Virus record (IMG/VR): IMGVR_UViG_3300048996_000262
Span: 1-42,591 of that record
Strand: one strand, 5' to 3'
Source of the DNA: a virus
Length of the DNA stretch: 42,591 bases
Shown here: piece after piece, positions 21,992 through 28,788 of the stretch
How the letters are laid out: every line of letters starts with the position of its first letter
Numbering within the stretch: position 1 is the first letter of the stretch
Notes under the pieces: generated by a model
What the model was told of the DNA's origin: nothing
The model's input: the letters and a program-made list of their open reading frames with translations, nothing else
The model's database searches: none
Position numbers and translations under genes: made by a program

Positions 21992-22705
21992 ATGCTTCCG
22001 GCTTGTAGCCTCTGTTCATCTGTAATTTCAATCCATTCCAAATCTGGGCTGTGCGACAAGTGCCGCAAGTCTGAATGGCAGCGCGCCAAGCGCGGCACGG
22101 CAACTACGCGGGGTGAGACATTCCCTTGCAGTGGTTGTCGGATGCCAACAGTTCGCGCCTCGAATTACCAAGTCCAATGCCAAGAATGCGCCGGCAAGAA
22201 AGGGCCGTCATACTCGGTCGCGTATCGGGTGAGGAAGCACGGAAACCTAGGGAGGAAGCCGAGGCTACACGTCTGCCTAACTTGCTCAGGGCCAGTTGTC
22301 AGCAAGGCGCACAACCGCAAATATTGCGACGAGTGTAGAGTACTCGCTCGGCAAGAACGGGTGCGTATCTCACGCACTCGCCCCGAGGGATACATCAGCC
22401 ATCGCATCAGCGCAGGAATAAAACAAAGCCTACGGATGGCTAAGGGTGGCCACCATTGGGAGACGCTAGTCGGCTTTACCCTCGCAGACCTGATGTCCCA
22501 CCTAGAGGCGCAATTCCTGCCTGGCATGAGTTGGGAAAATCGCAGGTCTTGGCATATCGACCATCGGCGACCCCTTTGTTCATACGAATTTAAGACGCCC
22601 GACTGCCTGCAATTCCGCGAGGCTTGGGCCATCACAAACCTGCAGCCTCTATGGGCGCGGGACAATCTTGCCAAAGGCGGGAGGTGGAACCCTCCTGCGG
22701 ACTAG
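21992..22705 (+). CDS. zinc-ribbon HNH homing-type endonuclease
   Basis: 237 aa. N-terminal array of paired Cys (CSLCS with CDKC; CSGC with CQEC; CLTC with CDEC), then a helical spacer and an HNH domain: LMSHLEAQFLPGMSWENRRS, WHIDHRRPLCSY and AITNLQPLWARDNLAKGG. The last block is typical of phage homing HNH nucleases. It is inserted after the capsid gene, which is intact. ATG 21992 has GAGG inside the leader hairpin. Confidence 0.88.
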   Translation: MLPACSLCSSVISIHSKSGLCDKCRKSEWQRAKRGTATTRGETFPCSGCRMPTVRASNYQVQCQECAGKKGPSYSVAYRVRKHGNLGRKPRLHVCLTCSGPVVSKAHNRKYCDECRVLARQERVRISRTRPEGYISHRISAGIKQSLRMAKGGHHWETLVGFTLADLMSHLEAQFLPGMSWENRRSWHIDHRRPLCSYEFKTPDCLQFREAWAITNLQPLWARDNLAKGGRWNPPAD

Positions 22706-22714
22706 GAGAGCATC

Positions 22715-22918
22715 ATGACGAACGTGACCATGAAGGCGACGGACACGCTGCATATCAGTTCGGTCGGTCCTGAGAACATCACCCCGGGACAGGAGTTTGA
22801 GACCACCGAGGGAACGGCCAAGGAACTTGAGGCGCGCGGTCTAGCTACTCGCGTCAAGGCTGAACCTGCTCCCGAGAACAAGGCCGACAAGCCTGCCCCA
22901 AAGGGAAAGGCAAAATAA
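22715..22918 (+). CDS. small head-region protein, 67 aa
   Basis: MTNVTMKATDTLHISSVGPE, then GTAKELEARGLAT and a Lys/Ala/Pro-rich tail. Small proteins of this plan follow the capsid gene in many siphophages and are annotated as hypothetical. AGGAG upstream; TAATG coupling to the next gene. Confidence 0.65.
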   Translation: MTNVTMKATDTLHISSVGPENITPGQEFETTEGTAKELEARGLATRVKAEPAPENKADKPAPKGKAK

Positions 22919-23238
22919 TGCCACACTACGCAAACCGCGCCGCGCGCAGCCGGGCTATTTTCTCAGCGGCCAACAAGCCGTCGAACTCCGTCCTTCCCGC
23001 CATCACCGGCACGACCACATCAGGCCAGACGCTGACGTGTTCGACCGGAACGTGGACGCTCTCGCCCACCATTTCCTACCAATGGAACCGCGCGGGCAAT
23101 CCTATCGCGGGCGCCACAGCGTCAACGCGGCTGCTTGCCGCGCCCGATGTCGGGTCAACCATGACGTGCACAGTCACCGCCACCAAGAACGGGTCGCAAA
23201 CCGTTGTAACCACGCTTCCGACCGCCGCGATTGCCTAA
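22918..23238 (+). CDS. Ig-like domain virion protein
   Basis: 106 aa. After a basic N terminus, one bacterial Ig-like beta domain: GQTLTCSTGTWT, ISYQWNRAGNPIAGAT, then DVGSTMTCTVTATKNGS. Two Cys could form a disulfide. Such domains decorate capsids or tails and bind surfaces weakly. Placed with head genes, so capsid decoration is the most likely role. Confidence 0.72.
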   Translation: MPHYANRAARSRAIFSAANKPSNSVLPAITGTTTSGQTLTCSTGTWTLSPTISYQWNRAGNPIAGATASTRLLAAPDVGSTMTCTVTATKNGSQTVVTTLPTAAIA

Positions 23239-23273
23239 GGCAACGTGGGGCGAGCATTTGAGGGTAATTACCA

Positions 23274-23774
23274 ATGGCTATTTCTCTTGAAGTCCTCGCC
23301 CGTATCCGCGGCGAGCTAACCTCTGCAGGCGACGGCGGCACGGCCCGAATGGAGATCAGCGAAGGCACGTCCTTCGATCTCGATAACGGCACGCTCATCA
23401 ATCAGGCAAACGCCATCTACATTGATGACTTCGATATCGCGGCGTCGGGTAGCCTGAACTATGACCTTGCCGGCACGCTGGAAGATCGCCTCGGCAACGT
23501 ACTGGTGTTCACCGCGGTCAAGGCCATCATGGTCATTGCCAACCCGACCAACGTGAACAGCGTGATCTATGGCAACGTCACGAATGGCTTTGTTGGCCCA
23601 CTGAGCGCTGCCACGGCAAGCCTGACCGTTCCTCCGGGCGGGTTCATTATGATGACCAACCCGACGGCTGCAGGCTGGACGGTAACGGCGGCCACGGTTG
23701 ACCTCATCAAGCTCGCCAACAGCGCAGCGGGCACTTCGGTCACGGGCACCATCGTCATTGTTGGAGAAGCCTGA
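23274..23774 (+). CDS. putative structural protein, 166 aa
   Basis: MAISLEVLARIRGELTSAGD; the rest is beta-rich and ends LIKLANSAAGTSVTGTIVIV, which I associate with uncharacterised virion proteins of alphaproteobacterial phages. GAGGG upstream of the start. Coupled to the next gene by a one-base overlap. Confidence 0.65.
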   Translation: MAISLEVLARIRGELTSAGDGGTARMEISEGTSFDLDNGTLINQANAIYIDDFDIAASGSLNYDLAGTLEDRLGNVLVFTAVKAIMVIANPTNVNSVIYGNVTNGFVGPLSAATASLTVPPGGFIMMTNPTAAGWTVTAATVDLIKLANSAAGTSVTGTIVIVGEA

Positions 23775-24172
23775 TGGCATTCGCATTCTCAGACGCAGTA
23801 AAAAACGCAGCGCTTGATGCAGTCGAAACGGCCATTGGCACGTCTGCAGTTCTCAAAATCCGTTCGGGCGCCCCGCCTGCGACGATTGGCACTGCTGATA
23901 GCGGAACGATTCTCGCTACACTCAACCTCCCTTCGGATTGGATGGCTGCGGCTTCAGCCGGATCGAAGGCCAAAACCGGGACGTGGGAGGATACGGCTGC
24001 AGATGCGTCGGGCACAGCGGCACACTTCCGCATCTATGCCAGCAACGGCACGACGCAGCACATCCAGGGCACGGTTACGGTTACGGGAGGCGGCGGCGAC
24101 ATGACGCTGGATTCCGTCTCTATCACCGCGGGGCAAACCATCACGATCACCAGCTTCACACTGACAGCATGA
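23774..24172 (+). CDS. putative structural protein, 132 aa
   Basis: MAFAFSDAVKNAALDAVETA, then VLKIRSGAPPATIGTADSGT and a beta-rich Thr/Gly C terminus. Resembles hypothetical virion proteins that precede tail-connector genes. Shares ATGA with the next gene. Function unknown. Confidence 0.65.
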   Translation: MAFAFSDAVKNAALDAVETAIGTSAVLKIRSGAPPATIGTADSGTILATLNLPSDWMAAASAGSKAKTGTWEDTAADASGTAAHFRIYASNGTTQHIQGTVTVTGGGGDMTLDSVSITAGQTITITSFTLTA

Positions 24173-25356
24173 CCACGTTTACCGACAACCTTGATGGTGC
24201 CGCAGGCTTTGTCCTGCGCAGCCGTACAGGTTGGACGCGCCCGACCGGGCTTGATGAGGTGGTCCAGGCCACCGGCGACACCGGTTACACACTGCCGGTC
24301 GGGACAACAGCAGCCAGCGGGACGTGGCACATGCCCACCTCGCAGCCGAGCGGCAATGATCAATACGTCGAGGCGATGTGCTACTTTGGTGGGACCGCAG
24401 CGGGCTTTCAGATGGGCGTCCGCTGCAATACGGCTTCCGCGCTTGGCCGCGGATACCTAATCCGTCGGAACAGCAACACACAAATTGGCCTGTTCGTTCG
24501 CGACGACGCGGGCACTCTGACTTCGCTTGGCACTTACACCGGGACATCCACCGACCTCAACGCCAACAAGGTGCGGCTAGAGGTGTCGGGTTCATCGGTA
24601 GCGGTCAAGTTCATGGGCGCAACGGTGATCGGGCCTGTGACCGACACGACCAGCGCCAGCGGCAATATCGCCATGCTGTCGCGGGGCGGCGCGCAGGCGG
24701 CGACACGCCAGGTAGACGATTGGGAAAGCGGCGACCTCGGCACGGCTGCGGCCTCTGGCACGGCGTCGGGTTCGCTCGCGCTCTCAGGCTCAGCAGCAGG
24801 CAAGCTAAAGGTTGCGGCTGTTTCGACCGGCGCACTGGTTCTCGCAGCGACCACGGCAGGGACTGTGCGTGTTCAGGGGGGCGTATCCGGTTCGCTCGGG
24901 ATCGCTGGAACCTCGGCAGGGACGGGCAGCATCCCCGGCACATCGGGCCAAGCCACTGGTTCATTTACGATCACGGGTTCGGCAACAGGAAAGACACTTA
25001 TCCAAGGCGCTGCAAATGACACGCTGACCCTCGCTGGTGTGTCAGCAGGCACGGTGAGCATTCAAGGTAGTGCGGATAGTTCGCTGGCGCTCTTCGGGGG
25101 CGCTGAGGGCAAGGTCAAGATAACCGGCCAGGCGGGCGGCGCGGCGGTCATTGAGGGTGCGGCAACAGCATCGGCAATCGCTGGTGTGGAAGGCCAGGCT
25201 TTAGGTTCGTTTGTGATTGGCGGTTCTGCCACAGCTCATATTTACAGCCGTCGGCAACCAACGGCCTCCCGACCCGGCAACGACAACCATTCAATGCGGC
25301 CAGTGTCGCAATCGCGCGGGACACGTCCTGCGGCAGTCAGTTCTGGGAGGCGGTAA
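24169..25356 (+). CDS. repeat-bearing structural protein (LamG-like + 20-aa repeats)
   Basis: 395 aa. Residues 1-185 look like a jelly-roll lectin-like domain (FTDNLDGAAGFVLRSRTGWT, later VRLEVSGSSVAVKFMGATVI and RQVDDWESGD). Residues about 197-355 are eight repeats of roughly 20 residues. The C terminus is basic and low complexity (RPGNDNHSMRPVSQSRGTR). The arrangement suggests an elongated surface appendage on the head or neck. Start ATG 24169 shares ATGA with the previous gene. Confidence 0.7.
   Translation: MTTFTDNLDGAAGFVLRSRTGWTRPTGLDEVVQATGDTGYTLPVGTTAASGTWHMPTSQPSGNDQYVEAMCYFGGTAAGFQMGVRCNTASALGRGYLIRRNSNTQIGLFVRDDAGTLTSLGTYTGTSTDLNANKVRLEVSGSSVAVKFMGATVIGPVTDTTSASGNIAMLSRGGAQAATRQVDDWESGDLGTAAASGTASGSLALSGSAAGKLKVAAVSTGALVLAATTAGTVRVQGGVSGSLGIAGTSAGTGSIPGTSGQATGSFTITGSATGKTLIQGAANDTLTLAGVSAGTVSIQGSADSSLALFGGAEGKVKITGQAGGAAVIEGAATASAIAGVEGQALGSFVIGGSATAHIYSRRQPTASRPGNDNHSMRPVSQSRGTRPAAVSSGRR
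24757..25245 (+). repeat. region coding eight ~20-aa Gly/Ala/Ser repeats
   Basis: Consensus about G-x-A-x-GSL-x-L-x-G-x-A-x-G-x-V-x-I-x-G, each repeat made of two 10-residue halves. Examples are GTASGSLALSGSAAGKL and ATGSFTITGSATGKTLIQG. The periodic small/hydrophobic pattern suggests a beta-solenoid or collagen-like rod. Confidence 0.7.
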
Positions 25357-25923
25357 ATGGGACTCTCGTTGGTAACACCGCCAACCGATTATCCTGTCAC
25401 ATTGGAAGAGGCCCGCGCGCAATGCAGGGTTCTGCACACTGATGAAGACGCATTGATCCAGACGTATATCATCGCCGCAACTTCGTATGTGGAGCGGCAG
25501 TTGAGCCTGTCGCTCATGACGCGGACTTATGCGCTCACGCTGGATGCATTCACCGACACAATTGAACTGCCGCGCGGGCCGGTGGCATCAGTAACGAGCG
25601 TTGGATACGTCGATCAGGACGGCTTGCCTGCCACCGTGGACAGCGATCTCTACACCGTCGATCTTTCCAGCACCCCGCAATGGGTTGTCCTGAACAGCGG
25701 CTCGCCTTGGCCCACACCTATGTCCGGCATCAACATGGTGACTGTAACCTACGTGGCCGGCGCGGATGAACTGCCCGAAAGCATGGGCGACATAAAGGCC
25801 GCAATCCTGCTGATGGTTGCTCACTTCTATGCCAACCGGGAAGCGGCATCCGTCAATGAGGTGAAGGAAGTCCCGCTTGCTGTTGACGCGCTGTTGATGG
25901 GCTGGCGCTGGGTTCTGGTATGA
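25357..25923 (+). CDS. head-tail connector protein (gp6-like)
   Basis: 188 aa. MGLSLVTPPTDYPVTLEEAR begins the helical HK97 gp6/phiE125 gp8 type fold (LHTDEDALIQTYIIAATSYV). A beta insertion and a C-terminal helix follow (IKAAILLMVAHFYANREA). It forms a ring below the portal. GGAGG upstream of the ATG. Confidence 0.88.
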   Translation: MGLSLVTPPTDYPVTLEEARAQCRVLHTDEDALIQTYIIAATSYVERQLSLSLMTRTYALTLDAFTDTIELPRGPVASVTSVGYVDQDGLPATVDSDLYTVDLSSTPQWVVLNSGSPWPTPMSGINMVTVTYVAGADELPESMGDIKAAILLMVAHFYANREAASVNEVKEVPLAVDALLMGWRWVLV

Positions 25924-25967
25924 AGGATGTTTGTAACCGCCTATGTTAAATGCTATTGCGGATGGGC

Positions 25968-26028
25968 GGGCCGAAGAGATGTTCTAGCATCATCCCCGGC
26001 CCTCTCATAAACGCGATAGGAGCGCGCC
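25968..26028 (+). promoter_or_regulatory. structured mRNA leader C of low-GC gene
   Basis: Outer stem GGGCCG/CGGCCC (25968-25973, 25997-26002) encloses GATG/CATC with a 6-nt loop. A 9-nt linker follows, then CGCG/CGCG with loop ATAGGAG (26012-26026), 2 nt, and the ATG. The inner and outer stem lengths, loop sizes and 4-nt/5-nt bulges equal those of leader A, with different paired bases. Confidence 0.72.
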
Positions 26029-26442
26029 ATGAGTAAGGGTACAATTACCACAGACGAGTTTCACAACAAGCTAGTTCAACTCGTTTCGGATGTCGCCGCA
26101 AAGGCAATCCGTGGTGAAACAAGCGGTTGTGATGGAATGTCCTGGGAAGACGCGAGTAAGTTTATAGAACTGGTCAATCAGTTGGTTTTTATGCGGGTGT
26201 ATCCATCTGCCGAAAGAGACGGAGATGGGACGCTTGGCGAGTTTTCCCTTAGCGTGTCTTTATGTTCTGGCGACGTTGACGATTTTGACACTCACAGAGA
26301 GCAAAATTTTCCACTTTCTTTGGTGGTGCGGGATGGTGCTGAATATATTTATGAGGGTGTCGATTACGTTCGGGAGTATCGAGACTACATAGCTAAATCG
26401 GTGTCGAAGCTTGATGAATGGCTTGAGCATCAGGGGGCCTGA
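26029..26442 (+). CDS. low-GC accessory gene (moron), unknown function
   Basis: 137 aa, MSKGTITTDEFHNKLVQLVS. Acidic and soluble, with helices at both ends and a beta-like middle (SLVVRDGAEYIYEGVDYVRE). Base use is clearly more AT-rich than the flanking genes (about 42% GC in a 60-base sample by eye). It has its own leader and a strong terminator after it, inside the head-tail gene block. This marks a recently acquired unit. I do not recognise the protein. Confidence 0.75.
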   Translation: MSKGTITTDEFHNKLVQLVSDVAAKAIRGETSGCDGMSWEDASKFIELVNQLVFMRVYPSAERDGDGTLGEFSLSVSLCSGDVDDFDTHREQNFPLSLVVRDGAEYIYEGVDYVREYRDYIAKSVSKLDEWLEHQGA

Positions 26443-26469
26443 TTGGTTCTGCATAAGGCGAATAATGCA

Positions 26470-26497
26470 AGGGCGGTTCTTCGGAGCCGCCCTTTTT
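26470..26497 (+). terminator. rho-independent terminator with UUCG loop
   Basis: AGGGCGGTTC and GAGCCGCCCT form a 10-bp stem (one G-T pair) around the tetraloop TTCG, followed by a T-run. It lies 28 bases after the accessory gene and 16 before the next ATG. Confidence 0.92.
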
Positions 26498-26512
26498 CTA
26501 TGGGAGCGCGGG

Positions 26513-26845
26513 ATGACAACAGGAAGGCGCGACCAGCTAGTCACGTTGCAATCGTTTAGCGCCGGACTGGATGAATATGGCGAGCCAACGCTTGAGCCTA
26601 CTTGGTCGGATATAGGCCAAGCATGGGCGCAGGTGTTTTGGGGTAAAGGCGATGAGCGCCGACAGGCCGCAATGGAGCAAGGCAAACAAGCGGCCACGTT
26701 TCAGGTTCTCTGGAATGCCGCCACGCGCGCGGTTAATATCCGCGACCGCATCGTCATGGATGGCGGCAACTTCGACATCGTGGGCATCAGCCCTAACGTG
26801 CCGGATCGGGCCAGCATCGAATTTACTGCGGTGAGAGCCGCGTGA
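26513..26845 (+). CDS. head-tail adaptor (head closure)
   Basis: 110 aa from ATG 26513 (GGGAG upstream). RRDQLVTLQSFSAGLDEYGE and IRDRIVMDGGNFDIVGISPN are the two marks of the Phage_H_T_join family. These proteins close the capsid below the connector ring. Shares GTGA with the next gene. An upstream open frame runs through the terminator and is not used. Confidence 0.88.
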   Translation: MTTGRRDQLVTLQSFSAGLDEYGEPTLEPTWSDIGQAWAQVFWGKGDERRQAAMEQGKQAATFQVLWNAATRAVNIRDRIVMDGGNFDIVGISPNVPDRASIEFTAVRAA

Positions 26846-27285
26846 GCATCCAGCTTCGCGGGTTTTCAGAACTCGAACGAGCACTGAAGGACGAACTACC
26901 CAAGGCCACGTCAAAGAACATCCTTCGCCGCACTGCCTTGAACGCCATGAAGCCCATCGAGGAACGGGCAAAGGAACTGGCCCCCAAGGATGACGGCACG
27001 CTGGCGGCAAGCATCACGACAAAGGTGGTGAAGGCTAAGCGGGTGAGCCGCACGAAGTTTGCATCGTCCGACGGCGTAACGGTCGCCACAGGCCCCACAG
27101 GACGGCCAGAGGGCGGCAATGCGGCGTGGCAGGAGTTCGGCACGGTCAAGCAGGCCGCGCAGCCGTATATGCGGCCTGCAGGGGATTACGAATCCGACGC
27201 TGCACTGGACATCGTTCGCGATGAACTGGCGGCGCAGATCGACAAGGCACGCAAGCGCATCGCTCGCAAGGCTGCGAAGGGATAA
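26842..27285 (+). CDS. HK97 gp10-like tail completion protein
   Basis: 147 aa from a GTG at 26842. LRGFSELERALKDELPKATS, RTALNAMKPIEERAKELAP and AWQEFGTVKQAAQPYMRPA are the HK97 gp10 family blocks. The C terminus is basic and helical. The protein joins head and tail. Confidence 0.9.
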   Translation: MSIQLRGFSELERALKDELPKATSKNILRRTALNAMKPIEERAKELAPKDDGTLAASITTKVVKAKRVSRTKFASSDGVTVATGPTGRPEGGNAAWQEFGTVKQAAQPYMRPAGDYESDAALDIVRDELAAQIDKARKRIARKAAKG

Positions 27286-27287
27286 CA

Positions 27288-27686
27288 ATGCCAGACTTTG
27301 CAACGGCTCTCCGTGGGCGGCTCATCGCGGCCCCGGCGGTCTCGGCTGTTACCACGCGGGTCTTCTGGGGCATCGTCCCGCAAGGCACGGCGCTACCTTA
27401 CCTGAGGATGCAAGTCGTCAGCGATCCGCGACCGCAACACTTGCAGGGATACGACGGCGCACGGGTGACGCGGGTTCAGGTCGATGCATTTGCCAGCACC
27501 TACGGGACGGCACGGCAGCTTTCGGAAGCAATCATTTCAGCGGTGGCGACACCAGCAACATTCGGCGGCGTTCACTTCGGGCGGACGGCGGCAGAAGGCC
27601 CGCGCGACCTCGGTGAGGACGTGGACGGGATTGGATACGTACATCGGCTGAGCCTGGACCTGCTCGCCGAACACAGAATGCCTTGA
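27288..27686 (+). CDS. tail terminator protein (DUF3168)
   Basis: 132 aa. MPDFATALRGRLIAAPAVSA, then PYLRMQVVSDPRPQHLQGYD and VQVDAFASTYGTARQLSEAI, are the DUF3168 pattern. The protein caps the tail tube at the head-proximal end. Confidence 0.87.
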   Translation: MPDFATALRGRLIAAPAVSAVTTRVFWGIVPQGTALPYLRMQVVSDPRPQHLQGYDGARVTRVQVDAFASTYGTARQLSEAIISAVATPATFGGVHFGRTAAEGPRDLGEDVDGIGYVHRLSLDLLAEHRMP

Positions 27687-27707
27687 AGGTCTATCAGGAG
27701 AAAATGA

Positions 27708-28154
27708 ATGGCTGAAACGCAGTCGGCAACCCTTGGCTACATGGGTGAAATGCACCTCCATAACGGCACGCTTCTTTATGAGCTGCATGAAGTGAAGGAA
27801 TTTGATGTGCCCAGCGGCGGCACTCGCGAGCGGGTTGAGGACACACACCTCAAGACGCCCGGCTGGCGCCGTTCATATTTGACCGGGTTCTATGAGGATA
27901 CCGAATTTGAGGTTCTGCTTAACGCGCGGCTTCTATCGGATACCGATGTTCTCTTGGAGGATGCCTTGGCGGATGGAGATGTTCGCGCATTCAAGGCGGT
28001 CATTCCTGAAAACGGCGTTCCGGCTGCCCAGATACAGGGGACCGTCAAATGCACTGGGTATAGTCGTGGCCGGGTCACTGCTGGCGACGTGCTTGAGGCG
28101 ACTGCGACGTTCCTCATCGTAACCGTCGACGCCGTTGAAGCGTATGAAGCCTGA
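27708..28154 (+). CDS. major tail tube protein
   Basis: 148 aa. YELHEVKEFDVPSGGTRERV, THLKTPGWRRSYLTG and the C-terminal VLEATATFLIVTV fit siphophage tube proteins, with AAQIQGTVKC in between. AGGAG 7 bases before the ATG suggests high expression. Followed by the tail assembly chaperone, as in lambda. Confidence 0.87.
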   Translation: MAETQSATLGYMGEMHLHNGTLLYELHEVKEFDVPSGGTRERVEDTHLKTPGWRRSYLTGFYEDTEFEVLLNARLLSDTDVLLEDALADGDVRAFKAVIPENGVPAAQIQGTVKCTGYSRGRVTAGDVLEATATFLIVTVDAVEAYEA

Positions 28155-28531
28155 TGCCGAACATCGTCAAGGGCCAGGTTCCCCTTACACTCAGTGACGG
28201 GCGGTCCCTCACGCTGGTACTCGACTTCGACGCGCTGGTTGAGGCCGAGGGCGCTTATCGCAAGCCTCTCGGTGCGCTTATGGCGGATGCTAGCGCGGGG
28301 TTCGTCGGGGCGGTTCGGGCGTTGCTCTACGGGGCGCTGCGATCACACCATCCGGAAATGTCCCTGCGTGATGCAGGCGACCTTTTCAGCACGGATGCTG
28401 ACGCGATCAAGGATGCACTTGCCCATGCTGGCGATGCTGCGTTCCCCAAGGAGGGTAAGGAAGGCCCAAACCCTCCCGTGAAAACCCAACGTGGGAAGAC
28501 CTCTGGGCGCAGTGGTGCGAAGCGGGCCTAG
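28154..28531 (+). CDS. tail assembly chaperone, short form (gpG-like)
   Basis: 125 aa. VPLTLSDGRSLTLVLDFDAL and AVRALLYGALRSHHPEMSLR resemble tail-chaperone N-terminal domains of GTA and siphophage type. The C terminus after the slippery site at 28465 is basic and low complexity. The minus-one frame continues into a well-formed protein. Confidence 0.83.
   Translation: MPNIVKGQVPLTLSDGRSLTLVLDFDALVEAEGAYRKPLGALMADASAGFVGAVRALLYGALRSHHPEMSLRDAGDLFSTDADAIKDALAHAGDAAFPKEGKEGPNPPVKTQRGKTSGRSGAKRA
28465..28471 (+). promoter_or_regulatory. -1 frameshift slippery heptamer CCCAAAC
   Basis: C CCA AAC in the frame of the chaperone gene is a valid X-XXY-YYZ heptamer. Slipping back one base joins it to the open frame that continues to 28788. 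The minus-one frame has a stop just before (28456-28458), so the second part can only be read after slipping here or downstream. Confidence 0.82.
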
Positions 28532-28788
28532 AGCCGGAAGCGTTCTGGCAGGCCACACCAAAGACCTTCAGCATCGTCGTCATGGCGAGAATGAAGGCAG
28601 CGGCACATCAAGCCGTGTCGATAGGCTGGAATGCAGAAGCGTTCCGCCGAACCAAAACAATGAAGAAGCTGGATGAATACCTGAAGCCCGCGCTTTCTCC
28701 TGAGCAGAAGCGGGCCAAGGGCAATCGTGCGGTTCTTGACATGATGCTGCGAGCAAAGAAGCGGGGAGCAACCGATGGCGCTAGGTGA
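28471..28788 (+). CDS. tail assembly chaperone, frameshift extension (gpGT)
   Basis: Read in the minus-one frame after CCCAAAC. NPTWEDLWAQWCEAGLEPEA and FWQATPKTFSIVVMARMKAA look like a genuine GTA/siphophage tail-chaperone C-terminal domain. The rest is basic and helical (LSPEQKRAKGNRAVLDMML). The predicted fusion from 28154 is about 211 aa. It overlaps the tape measure start by 14 bases. Confidence 0.8.
   Translation, partial: PSRENPTWEDLWAQWCEAGLEPEAFWQATPKTFSIVVMARMKAAAHQAVSIGWNAEAFRRTKTMKKLDEYLKPALSPEQKRAKGNRAVLDMMLRAKKRGATDGAR

Noticed and set aside
21876-22714. Group I intron around the HNH gene after the capsid gene
   Set aside because: The capsid gene is complete with its own stop before this region and no second exon follows; a free-standing nuclease with a leader is simpler.
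25968-26002. Hairpin before the 26029 gene as a terminator
   Set aside because: No T-run follows, and its geometry equals the other two leaders, so a leader element fits better.
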